Part shown: piece by piece, positions 54,027-62,036 of the stretch
How positions within the stretch are numbered: position 1 is the first letter of the stretch
Layout of the letters: each line of letters begins with the position of its first letter
Source: Aeromicrobium tamlense
Lineage (GTDB): Bacteria; Actinomycetota; Actinomycetes; Propionibacteriales; Nocardioidaceae
Length of the DNA stretch: 64,000 nt
Direction: 5' to 3'
Assembly (NCBI RefSeq): GCF_013408555.1
Contig: NZ_JACBZN010000001.1
Location: forward strand, 1,178,001-1,242,000
The notes under the pieces: generated by a model
Told to the model about the DNA's origin: nothing
The model's input: only the letters and a program-made list of their open reading frames with translations
Database searches by the model: none
Position numbers and translations under genes: made by a program

Positions 54027-54935
54027 GTGCGTCGTACTGCTCTCGTGGTCGCCATGGCCACTGCATCCCTCGTCCTCGCCGGCTGCGGCGGGGGCAACGA
54101 CCTCGACGGGATCGAGGTCTCCAAGGGCAGTACCCCGAAGGTGAAGGTCGAGGCCGACTACACCACCGAGAAGACCGAGTCGCGTGTCGTCTCCGAGGGT
54201 GGCGGCGACGAGGTCGCCGACGGTGACACCATCAAGATCAACTACATCGCGATCAACGGCCGCACCGGCAAGGAGTTCGACAACTCCTACGAGAACGAGT
54301 CGCCGATGACGCTCACGCTCAACGAGAAGACGGCGCTGCCGGGCTTCTACAAGGGTCTCGTCGGCCAGGACATCGGCTCGCGCGTGCTGGTGTCAGTGCC
54401 CGCCAAGGACGGCGTCTCGCTGCTGCAGAGCGCGGAGTCGCTGGGCCTGGAGAAGGACGACACGATGGTCTTCCTGTTCGACCTCGTCTCCAAGGTGCCC
54501 ACCGAGGCCAGCGGCACGGCGCAGAAGGCCCCGGCCACGCTGCCCAAGCTGACCTACGACAAGGACAAGCACCCCGAGAAGTTCGCCAAGACGAAGAAGA
54601 CGGCGGACGAGGTCAGCAAGTCCAGCTCCGCCGTCCTCATCAAGGGCAAGGGCGAGAAGGTCGAGAAGGGCGCCGTCCTCAGCGTCCAGTACGTCGGCCA
54701 GCAGTACCCCGACGGCGAGGTGTTCGACGCCTCCTGGGCCACCGGCCCGCGTCAGATCTCGATCGCCGAGGGCTCGGCCATCCCGTGCTGGAGCGACCAG
54801 ATCCCCGGTCACACGCTCGGCAGCCGCATCGTGGTCACGTGCTCGTCCGAGGACGCGTACGGCAAGGACGCCAAGAAGAACGGCCAGCCCGACGGGCCGC
54901 TGATCTTCGCGGTCGACCTGCTCGACGCCAGCTAG
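54027..54935 (+). CDS. FKBP-type peptidyl-prolyl isomerase, lipoprotein with two FKBP domains
   Basis: The 302-residue exported protein has a lipobox LAGC with Cys20. It appears to contain two FKBP domains in tandem, at about residues 60-155 (DGDTIKINYIAINGRTGKEFDNSY) and 205-302 (EKGAVLSVQYVGQQYPDGEVFDASW, then IPCWSDQIPGHTLGSRIVV). It would fold proteins outside the membrane. The GTG at 54027 was chosen because AGGAGG lies 9 nt upstream; the frame is open further upstream but has no signal peptide there. It lies between pafA and pafB, a conserved position in actinobacteria. Its TAG stop forms half of the pafB -10 hexamer. Confidence 0.93.
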   Translation: MRRTALVVAMATASLVLAGCGGGNDLDGIEVSKGSTPKVKVEADYTTEKTESRVVSEGGGDEVADGDTIKINYIAINGRTGKEFDNSYENESPMTLTLNEKTALPGFYKGLVGQDIGSRVLVSVPAKDGVSLLQSAESLGLEKDDTMVFLFDLVSKVPTEASGTAQKAPATLPKLTYDKDKHPEKFAKTKKTADEVSKSSSAVLIKGKGEKVEKGAVLSVQYVGQQYPDGEVFDASWATGPRQISIAEGSAIPCWSDQIPGHTLGSRIVVTCSSEDAYGKDAKKNGQPDGPLIFAVDLLDAS

Positions 54936-54938
54936 TCT
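54933..54938 (+). promoter_or_regulatory. Candidate leaderless -10 element TAGTCT for pafB
   Basis: TAGTCT overlaps the FKBP stop codon and is followed by 7 nt and the pafB ATG at 54946. Confidence 0.45.
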
Positions 54939-54945
54939 GTCGCTC

Positions 54946-55902
54946 ATGGCCCAGCGGAAGACCGAACGGTTGATGAACCTCGTCTTCACCCTCTTGGCCA
55001 CCAGCCAGTACCTGACGAAGGAGCAGATCCGCTCCTCCATCGCGGAGTACCGCGAGGACACCGACGTGGCGTTCGAGCGCAAGTTCGAGCGCGACAAGCA
55101 GGAGCTGCGCGACCTCGGCCTCGAGATCGAGACGGGCACGTTCGACGCGCTCGGCGGCGTCACCGGCTACCGGCTGCTGCGCGCGGAGGTGGAGCTGCCC
55201 CAGATCGACCTCACGGTCGAGGAGGCCGCCGTGATCGGACTGGCGGGCCAGCTGTGGGACCACGCCGGCATGGCCGCCGAGTCCACCACGGCGCTGGCGA
55301 AGCTCAAGGCGATCGGCAACGACTTCGACCCCTCGGTGCTGCGCATGACCGAGGCGCGGCTGCGCGCCGAGGAGCCCGCCTTCGACGCAGTCTTCGACGC
55401 CACGGGTCGCCGGATGCCGATCGCGTTCGAGTACCGCCGTCCCGGGGGTGAGACCTCGGTGCGCCACCTCGAGCCGTGGAGCATGACCTCGTTCCGTGAG
55501 CACTGGTACGTCGGCGGCTTCGACCGTGACCGCGACGGTCCGCGCCTGTTCCGGCTCTCGCGCATCGTCGGCGACGTGAAGCCCGACGGCGAGCCGGGGG
55601 AGTACGAGGTCCCCGACGAGGTCAACATGAAGAAGGTCGCGCGCGCCCTCCAGCCGCCGGTCCCCGACGAGTCCGCGGTCCTGCGGGTCACCGCGGGTCG
55701 CGGCCAGTCGCTGCGCCGTCACGCCGTGCGCATCGACCGGATCGACGAGGCCACCGACGAGGTCGAGGTCGCGTTCGCCGTCGTGGCGGACCTCGCCGCC
55801 GAGATCGCGTCCTACGGACCCGACGCCGTCGTCGTGTCGCCGCCCGCGCTGCGCGACGCCGTGATCGACCGGCTGCGCGCCGTCGCGGAGGTGCACGCAT
55901 GA
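54946..55902 (+). CDS. pafB: WYL-domain transcriptional regulator PafB
   Basis: Half of the heterodimeric activator PafBC, which in mycobacteria induces DNA-damage genes independently of LexA. The 318-residue protein has an N-terminal winged helix-turn-helix (ERLMNLVFTLLATSQYLTKEQIR), a WYL domain (EHWYVGGFDRDRDGPRLFRLSRI; HWYVGG replaces the WYL core) and a C-terminal WCX extension. It overlaps pafC by 4 nt. The genes lie beside pafA but regulate DNA repair rather than pupylation, by analogy with mycobacterial work. Confidence 0.95.
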   Translation: MAQRKTERLMNLVFTLLATSQYLTKEQIRSSIAEYREDTDVAFERKFERDKQELRDLGLEIETGTFDALGGVTGYRLLRAEVELPQIDLTVEEAAVIGLAGQLWDHAGMAAESTTALAKLKAIGNDFDPSVLRMTEARLRAEEPAFDAVFDATGRRMPIAFEYRRPGGETSVRHLEPWSMTSFREHWYVGGFDRDRDGPRLFRLSRIVGDVKPDGEPGEYEVPDEVNMKKVARALQPPVPDESAVLRVTAGRGQSLRRHAVRIDRIDEATDEVEVAFAVVADLAAEIASYGPDAVVVSPPALRDAVIDRLRAVAEVHA

Positions 55903-56870
55903 ACCCGTCCCTGAAGCAGGTCGTGCGGATGCTGGCGATGGTCCCGTACCTGCAGAGCAACCAGGGCATCCCGCTGGCCGACCTCGCCCGCGAGTTCAAG
56001 ATCAAGCCGGCCCAGGCCCAGCGTGAGCTGGAGATCATGATGCTCACCGGCTGGGGCGAGTACCACGGCGAGCTCATCGACTTCGACGTCACGGCGCTGC
56101 AGGACGAGGGCGTGGTCTACATCCGCGACGCCGAGTTCATGGCGCGGCCGCTGCGCATCTCGCGCAGCGAGGCCGCCGCGCTGATGGTGGCGCTGCGCAC
56201 CCTGCGCCAGTCCGCCGCCGGCGACCAGGCCGCCGTGATCGACTCGGCGCTGGCCAAGCTCGGCGAGGCCGCCGGGACGCCCGTGGACACGCCCGTCGAC
56301 GTCCTGCTGCCCGACGTCGACCCGGCCGTCCAGACGGCCCTGGCCGAGGCGCTCGCGGGCAAGCGACAGCTCCACATGGTCTACGCCACCGAGACGCGCG
56401 ACGAGCAGACCGAACGAGTCGTCGACCCGCACCGCGCGTTCACGCAGGACGGTCACCGCTACCTCTCGGCCTGGTGCCACAAGGTCGAGGCCGACCGCCT
56501 CTTCCGCGTCGACCGGATCGTCGCGGCCACGGTCCTCGAGGCACCGGTGACCACCGACGCCGACGAGCGCACGCGGCTGGAGGACCTGTTCCCGCAGGGC
56601 CCCGACACGCCCTCGGTGCTCGTGGAGATCGCGCCCGACGCGGAGTGGCTGTTCGACCAGTACCGGATGGACGTGGTCGAGGAGCGGCCCGACGGATCGG
56701 TCCGGGCCCGCCTGTTCGGCAGCGATCCCACGTGGCTGCGGCGTGTCGTGATGCGGGCCGGCGGACGGATGCGCGTGGTCGAGCCGGGTGGCGTCGCGGA
56801 CGACGTGAGGGGCTCCGCCCGGTCAGCACTGGCCGCGTACGATGAAGGAAGTCCCGACCAAGGAGTTTGA
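55899..56870 (+). CDS. pafC: WYL-domain transcriptional regulator PafC
   Basis: Partner of PafB; the 323-residue protein has the same three-part layout: helix-turn-helix ([26 protein letters not shown]), WYL domain ([20 protein letters not shown]) and the C-terminal WCX domain. The start overlaps pafB by 4 nt. The stop is followed after two bases by the tatA ATG, whose ribosome-binding site (AGGAG) lies inside the end of pafC, so pafBC and tatAC may be read from one transcript. Confidence 0.95.
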   Translation: MNPSLKQVVRMLAMVPYLQSNQGIPLADLAREFKIKPAQAQRELEIMMLTGWGEYHGELIDFDVTALQDEGVVYIRDAEFMARPLRISRSEAAALMVALRTLRQSAAGDQAAVIDSALAKLGEAAGTPVDTPVDVLLPDVDPAVQTALAEALAGKRQLHMVYATETRDEQTERVVDPHRAFTQDGHRYLSAWCHKVEADRLFRVDRIVAATVLEAPVTTDADERTRLEDLFPQGPDTPSVLVEIAPDAEWLFDQYRMDVVEERPDGSVRARLFGSDPTWLRRVVMRAGGRMRVVEPGGVADDVRGSARSALAAYDEGSPDQGV

Positions 56871-56872
56871 CC

Positions 56873-57106
56873 ATGCCCAACCTCGGCGCCACCGAGATCC
56901 TCATCATCCTGGGGATCGTGATTCTGTTGTTCGGCGGTCGCAAGCTCCCCGAACTCGCCCGCGGCTCCGGCCGTGCGCTGCGCATCTTCAAGTCCGAGCT
57001 GCGTGAGAGCGAGCAGGAGGAGAAGCAGGCCGGCGACGCGCCTCGCTCCATCGAGCGCACCACCGACCCGGCCGCCACCGACCGCCGCGACGACCCCACC
57101 CGCTGA
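56873..57106 (+). CDS. tatA: Sec-independent protein translocase subunit TatA
   Basis: Pore-forming subunit of the twin-arginine translocase. The 77-residue protein has a short N-terminus, one membrane helix ([15 protein letters not shown]), the conserved Phe-Gly hinge at FGGRKLPEL (residues 20-28), an amphipathic helix and a charged tail. I chose the ATG at 56873, 7 nt after AGGAG, rather than the TTG at 56867. It is followed by tatC; no tatB is in the window. EfeB (12-13 kb) is a likely client. Confidence 0.95.
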   Translation: MPNLGATEILIILGIVILLFGGRKLPELARGSGRALRIFKSELRESEQEEKQAGDAPRSIERTTDPAATDRRDDPTR

Positions 57107-57111
57107 CCCGG

Positions 57112-57954
57112 GTGGCCCTCGGATTCGGTCGGGCCGGGCGCAAGCCCGGCCCCGGCGGCGAGATGCCGCTGATGGACCACCTGGCCGAGCTGCGCTCGCG
57201 CCTCATGAAGGCGCTCGCCGCGATCGTCCTCGGCGTCGTGGTCGCCTGGTACTTCTATCCCGAGATCCTCGACTGGCTCACCGCCCCGTACGAGCAGGTC
57301 CGTCCCGCCCTCGAGCAGGAGGGGATCGACACCGAGCTCGTTGTCACCGGCATCGGTGGCGCGTTCCAGTTCCAGCTCAAGACCAGCGTCGTCGCCGGTC
57401 TCGTGCTGTCGAGCCCGATCTGGATGTGGCAGATCTGGGCGTTCGTCCTGCCGGCGCTGCACCGCCACGAGAAGCGGGCCGCGCTGCTGCTGACCGCCAC
57501 CTGCGTGCCGCTGTTCCTCGGCGGCGCCTGGATCGGCTACTGGACGTTCCCGAAGGCCATCGAGCTCCTCGTCGGCTTCGCGCCCGAGGGCTGGACCAAC
57601 CTGCTGAACGGCGCCGACTACCTGAGCTTCGCCACCCGGATGATCCTGCTGTTCGGCGTGGGCGCGCAGATCCCCGTCGTGGTGGTGATCCTCAACCGCA
57701 TGGGCGCGGTCAGCGGCGCCCAGCTGATCCACGCCCGGCCGTGGATCATCGTCGGCATCTTCTTCTTCGCGGCCATCGCGACGCCCACCGTGGACCCCGT
57801 GACGTTCCTGTTCCTGGCCATCCCGATGAGCTTCCTGTACTTCATCTCGGAGATCATCGCGCGCGTCACGGACCGCAAGCGGGGGCGGACGGCGCGGTCG
57901 CTCGACGACGACGAGGCGTCGACACTGGACGCTCCGAGGGGCCTCGACGACTGA
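57112..57954 (+). CDS. tatC: Sec-independent protein translocase subunit TatC
   Basis: Twin-arginine signal receptor with six membrane helices. The 280-residue protein shows PLMDHLAELRSRLMKAL at the N-terminus (the conserved HLxELR motif), FAPEGWTNLLNGADYLSFATRMILLFGVGAQIPVV in the middle and TPTVDPVTFLFLAIPMSFLYFISEI towards the end. The GTG at 57112 follows tatA by 5 nt; an alternative internal ATG precedes the HLAELR motif. The charged C-terminus is cytoplasmic. Confidence 0.96.
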   Translation: MALGFGRAGRKPGPGGEMPLMDHLAELRSRLMKALAAIVLGVVVAWYFYPEILDWLTAPYEQVRPALEQEGIDTELVVTGIGGAFQFQLKTSVVAGLVLSSPIWMWQIWAFVLPALHRHEKRAALLLTATCVPLFLGGAWIGYWTFPKAIELLVGFAPEGWTNLLNGADYLSFATRMILLFGVGAQIPVVVVILNRMGAVSGAQLIHARPWIIVGIFFFAAIATPTVDPVTFLFLAIPMSFLYFISEIIARVTDRKRGRTARSLDDDEASTLDAPRGLDD

Positions 57955-57961
57955 GCCTCCG

Positions 57962-57967
57962 TAGGCT
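57962..57967 (+). promoter_or_regulatory. Candidate leaderless -10 element TAGGCT for the helicase gene
   Basis: TAGGCT is followed by 6 nt and the ATG at 57974. Confidence 0.55.
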
Positions 57968-57973
57968 GGAGGC

Positions 57974-60694
57974 ATGTCCACCCCGGCCGAGCAGTACGCC
58001 CGATTCCGCAAGGACCAGAAGCACCCGCACGTCGCGGCCTTCCGAGACCTCTACCCGTTCGGGCTGGACGACTTCCAGGTGCGCGCCTGCGAGGCGCTCG
58101 AGGACGGCCACGGCGTGCTCGTCGCGGCCCCCACCGGGTCGGGCAAGACCCTCGTCGGCGAGTTCGCGGTGCACCTGTCGCTGGCCACGGGCCGCAAGTG
58201 CTTCTACACCACGCCGATCAAGGCGCTGTCGAACCAGAAGTTCAGCGACTTCGCGGACCGGTACGGCCCCGAGAACGTCGGCCTGCTGACCGGTGACAAC
58301 ACGATCAACGGCGAGGCGCCGATCGTCGTCATGACGACCGAGGTCCTGCGCAACATGATCTACGCGGGCTCCTCCACGCTGAACAACCTCGGGCACGTGG
58401 TGATGGACGAGGTGCACTACCTCGCCGACCGCTTCCGCGGTGCGGTCTGGGAGGAGGTCATCATCGGCCTCCCGCCGTCGGTCTCGATCGTGTCGCTGTC
58501 GGCCACCGTGTCCAACGTCGAGGAGTTCGGCGCCTGGCTGCACGAGGTGCGCGGCGCGACCGAGACGATCGTGGAGGAGCGCCGGCCCGTGCCCCTGCAC
58601 CAGCACGTGCTCGTCGGCCGCAAGATGTTCGACCTGTTCGAGCCGAACTCGACCGAGGTCAACCACACGCTGGAGCAGATGGCCCGCGACGACGCCCAGT
58701 GGAACCGTGCCTTCGCCAAGAACCGCTCGCGGCGCCCCGCGAAGGGCGGCAAGCGTCCCCGCAGCCGCCACCGCACGCCCGACCGCATCGACATCGTCCT
58801 CAAGCTGGAGTCCGAGGGCATGCTGCCGGCCATCGTCTTCATCTTCAGCCGGGCGGGCTGCGCCGCCGCCGTGGAGCAGTGCCTGGCGGCCCGCTTGATC
58901 CTGACCACGCAGGAGGAGCGCGAGGCGATCCACGAGCACGTCGACGCCGCGTGCGCGCACCTGCCGGACGACGACCTGGCCGTGCTGGGCTTCCACGAGT
59001 TCCGCGAGGGCATCGGCCGCGGCATCGCGGCGCACCACGCCGGCATGCTGCCCACGTTCAAGGAGTGCGTCGAGGACCTCTTCAGCGCCGGGCTCGTGAA
59101 GGTGGTCTTCGCCACCGAGACGCTGGCTCTCGGCATCAACATGCCGGCCCGCTCGGTCGTCGTCGACCGCCTCACGAAGTGGAACGGCGAGAACCACGTC
59201 GACGTCACGCCGGGGGAGTACACCCAGCTCACCGGCCGCGCCGGCCGCCGCGGGATCGACGTCGAGGGTCACGGCGTCGTGCTGTGGCAGCCGGGACTGG
59301 ACGCGCGGCACGTCGCCGGCCTGGCCTCCACGCGCACGTATCCGCTGAACTCGTCGTTCCGTCCGTCGTACAACATGGCGGTCAACCTCGTGCACCAGGT
59401 GGGACGCGAGCGCGCCCGCGAGCTGCTGGAGCAGTCGTTCGCGCAGTTCCAGGCCGACCGCGCCGTGGTGGGTCTCGCCCGCAAGGTCCGCAAGGCCGAC
59501 GAGGCGATCGAGGGCTACCGCGAGTCCGTGCACTGCGAGCTCGGCGACTTCATGGAGTACATGCGGCTGCGTCGCCGGCTCAGCGACCTCGAGTCGGCCG
59601 GCTCCAAGTCCCGCCGTGCCGCGAAGCGCGAGGAGGCGCTCGAGTCGCTCACCCGGCTCAAGCGCGGCGACGTCATCAATGTGCCTGCCGGGAAGTTCTC
59701 CGGACTCGCCGTCGTGCTCGATCCCGACACCGGCAACCGCGAGGGCCCACGCCCGATGGTGCTGACCGCCAACCGTCACGCCCGGCGGCTGGCCGTCGTG
59801 GACTTCCCGACGCCGGTCGACTCGCTCATGCAGATGCGCATCCCCAAGTCGTTCAATCCCCGCGACGCGCAGTCGCGGCGCGACCTGGCCTCCTCGCTGC
59901 GGAACCGCGCCGGCCACCTGACGGAGTACCCGACGGCCTACCGCGACGGACCGACCGCGGAGGATCCGCGGATCACCGAGCTGCGGCGCGAGCTGCGCGA
60001 CCACCCCTGCCATGCGTGTCCCGACCGGGAGTCGCACGCACGGTGGGCCGAGCGCGCGTTCAAGCTCGAGCGCGAGACCGACAGCATGCGACGCCGCGTG
60101 GAGCAGCGCACCAACACCGTCGCCCGCCAGTTCGACCGCGTGTGCGAGGTGCTGGACACGCTCGGGTACCTCGACGGCGACGAGGTCACGCCCGAGGGCC
60201 GCCACCTCCAGCGGATCTACGGCGAGTCCGACCTCGTGGTGAGCGAGTCGCTGCGCCACGACGTGTGGGGCGGACTGTCCCCGTCGGAGTTCGCGGCCGT
60301 CGCCAGCGGCCTCACCTACGAGGCCCGCAACTCCGACGAGGCGCCACCGGCGCGGTTCCCGACGAAGGCGGTGGCCCAGGCGGCCGAGTCGATGGGCCTG
60401 CTGTGGCTCCAGCTCGACCAGCTGGAGCGCGACCACCGGCTGTCGTTCCTGCGCAAGCCCGACTTCGGCTTCGCGTACGCGGTCTGGATGTGGTGCGAGG
60501 GCACGAGCCTCGACCTCGTGCTCGGCTCGGCCGACATGGCCGCGGGCGACTTCGTGCGCGCCATGAAGCAGCTGATCGACACGGTCGCGCAGATCGCCGA
60601 CGCCGCCGGTGCCGGCCCGCTGCGCGACACCGCGCGCGCGGCGCTCGACGAGCTGCGGACGGGCGTGGTGGCCTACTCCAGCGTCACGTCGTGA
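57974..60694 (+). CDS. helY: Ski2/Mtr4-like DExH RNA helicase (HelY type)
   Basis: A 906-residue superfamily 2 helicase. Walker A is PTGSGKT at 53-59, the DEVH box is at 145-148 (VVMDEVHYLAD), and SLSATVSN is motif III. The second RecA domain has VVFATETLALGINMPA and TQLTGRAGRRGID (motif VI). The C-terminal DSHCT-like helical domain (from about residue 730) is typical of the Ski2/Mtr4 group. Actinobacterial members are annotated HelY and are presumed to act in RNA turnover. The position after tatC is conserved in actinobacteria. The 3' end overlaps the convergent exonuclease gene by 11 nt. Confidence 0.95.
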   Translation: MSTPAEQYARFRKDQKHPHVAAFRDLYPFGLDDFQVRACEALEDGHGVLVAAPTGSGKTLVGEFAVHLSLATGRKCFYTTPIKALSNQKFSDFADRYGPENVGLLTGDNTINGEAPIVVMTTEVLRNMIYAGSSTLNNLGHVVMDEVHYLADRFRGAVWEEVIIGLPPSVSIVSLSATVSNVEEFGAWLHEVRGATETIVEERRPVPLHQHVLVGRKMFDLFEPNSTEVNHTLEQMARDDAQWNRAFAKNRSRRPAKGGKRPRSRHRTPDRIDIVLKLESEGMLPAIVFIFSRAGCAAAVEQCLAARLILTTQEEREAIHEHVDAACAHLPDDDLAVLGFHEFREGIGRGIAAHHAGMLPTFKECVEDLFSAGLVKVVFATETLALGINMPARSVVVDRLTKWNGENHVDVTPGEYTQLTGRAGRRGIDVEGHGVVLWQPGLDARHVAGLASTRTYPLNSSFRPSYNMAVNLVHQVGRERARELLEQSFAQFQADRAVVGLARKVRKADEAIEGYRESVHCELGDFMEYMRLRRRLSDLESAGSKSRRAAKREEALESLTRLKRGDVINVPAGKFSGLAVVLDPDTGNREGPRPMVLTANRHARRLAVVDFPTPVDSLMQMRIPKSFNPRDAQSRRDLASSLRNRAGHLTEYPTAYRDGPTAEDPRITELRRELRDHPCHACPDRESHARWAERAFKLERETDSMRRRVEQRTNTVARQFDRVCEVLDTLGYLDGDEVTPEGRHLQRIYGESDLVVSESLRHDVWGGLSPSEFAAVASGLTYEARNSDEAPPARFPTKAVAQAAESMGLLWLQLDQLERDHRLSFLRKPDFGFAYAVWMWCEGTSLDLVLGSADMAAGDFVRAMKQLIDTVAQIADAAGAGPLRDTARAALDELRTGVVAYSSVTS

Positions 60695-61586
60695 CGGACT
60701 GGAGCAGCCGGTCGACGGGACCCGCGACGTTCCACTGCTCGCCGAACGCGCGCAGGGCGGGCTCGTCGATCACCCCGGTCACGGGGTCGGCCAGGTCGAG
60801 GTCGGGGCGCACGGTGACCACGCGCACCGCCGCGTCGATGTACTCCGAGCTGTCCAGCAGCGACTGGCGGATCCGCGGCCGCAGCGAGGACGACGGATCG
60901 GCCGCCGCGGCCCGGATGCCGTCGAGGTCGGCGTACTCGTTCAGCAGCGTCGCGGCGGTCTTGTCGCCGATGCCCGGGACGCCCGGCAGGCCGTCCGACG
61001 CGTCGCCGCGCATCACGGCGAAGTCGACGTACTGGTGCGGCTCGATCCCGTACTTCTCGCGCACCCACGCCGCGTCCACCACGTCGTGCTTGCTGACGCC
61101 CCGTGCCGTGTAGAGCACGCGGACGTCGCGCTCGTCGTCGACCAGCTGGAACAGGTCGCGGTCGCCGGTGACGACGTCGATGCCGGTCTCCCAGCGGTGG
61201 ACCAGCGTGCCGATCACGTCGTCGGCCTCTGCCTCCGGGGCGCCCACCACGGTGGCGCCGGCGAGGGTCAGCGCCTCGGCGATGAGCGGCACCTGGTGCG
61301 AGAGCAGGTCGGGCGTCTCCTCGGTGCCCGCCTCGGGATCGGCGAGCCGGTGCGTCTTGTAGGTGTCGAGCAGCTCGACGCGCCACGCCGGACGCCAGTC
61401 GTCGTCCCACGCCGCGACGACGGCGGCGGGCTCGTAGCGGTCCTGGAGCGTGGCGAGGAAGTCGAGGATGCCGCGCACGGCGTTCACGGGGCGGCCGTCG
61501 GCGGCCTTGATCGAGTCGGGAACGCCGTAGAAGGCGCGGAAGTACAGGCTGGCGGTGTCGAGCAGGAGCAGTCGCGAAGAGCTCAT
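60684..61586 (-). CDS. 5'-3' exonuclease (PolA N-terminal domain-like, flap endonuclease)
   Basis: The 300-residue stand-alone homologue of the polymerase I 5' nuclease domain. The N-terminus RLLLLDTASLYFRAFYGVPD has the first catalytic Asp (D10). The metal-binding acidic cluster AEADDVIGTL, the DRDLFQLV motif and the helix-hairpin-helix GVPGIGDKTAATLL are all present. It would remove RNA primers or flaps. It is coupled to the small membrane-protein gene (4-nt overlap) and converges with helY with an 11-nt overlap. Confidence 0.95.
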   Translation of the reverse strand: MSSSRLLLLDTASLYFRAFYGVPDSIKAADGRPVNAVRGILDFLATLQDRYEPAAVVAAWDDDWRPAWRVELLDTYKTHRLADPEAGTEETPDLLSHQVPLIAEALTLAGATVVGAPEAEADDVIGTLVHRWETGIDVVTGDRDLFQLVDDERDVRVLYTARGVSKHDVVDAAWVREKYGIEPHQYVDFAVMRGDASDGLPGVPGIGDKTAATLLNEYADLDGIRAAAADPSSSLRPRIRQSLLDSSEYIDAAVRVVTVRPDLDLADPVTGVIDEPALRAFGEQWNVAGPVDRLLQSVTT

Positions 61587-61984
61587 GGGGTGGGTTCGCC
61601 CTCCTGGGCGTCTCGGGATCGTTGCTGCTCACGATAGGCCCGGCGCTGCTCCTCGGCCCGCTCGCGCAGGCTCCTCAGGAACGCCTCGTCGGCCTCGGGG
61701 TCGGCCGGGACGTGGCGACCGGGACGGTCGTACTCGGGGAAGCGCGAGGCCGCGACCGAGGCCGAGGTGTTGCCCTTGTAGGGCAGGTCGCGCGTGGTCG
61801 TGGCGGGCCGTCCGACGGCCAGCCAGGCGAGCGATCCGACGAGCGGGAGCAGGATCACGACGATGAGCCACAGGGTCTTGGGCAGATGCCGCACGGCGTA
61901 CTCGTCGGAGGTGATGACGTCGACGAGGCAGAAGACCCAGAGGGCGAGAACGATCAGGCTCCCGACCGACCCGAAGAGGAACAT
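61583..61984 (-). CDS. PLD nuclease N-terminal domain (PLDc_N) small membrane protein
   Basis: The 133-residue protein has two hydrophobic segments (about residues 5-25 and 35-58) with the PLDc_N pattern DVITSDEYAVRHLPKTLWLIVVILLPLVGSLAWLAVGRP, then a charged cytoplasmic tail rich in Arg and Glu. The family occurs as stand-alone proteins in actinobacteria; function is unknown. Its stop overlaps the start of the exonuclease gene by 4 nt, so it is the first gene of the pair. Confidence 0.88.
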   Translation of the reverse strand: MFLFGSVGSLIVLALWVFCLVDVITSDEYAVRHLPKTLWLIVVILLPLVGSLAWLAVGRPATTTRDLPYKGNTSASVAASRFPEYDRPGRHVPADPEADEAFLRSLRERAEEQRRAYREQQRSRDAQEGEPTP

Positions 61985-62036
61985 GCACGCATGATGGCAC
62001 GCTCGGGGCGGTGCGGGAGCCTGATCGACTCAGTTG

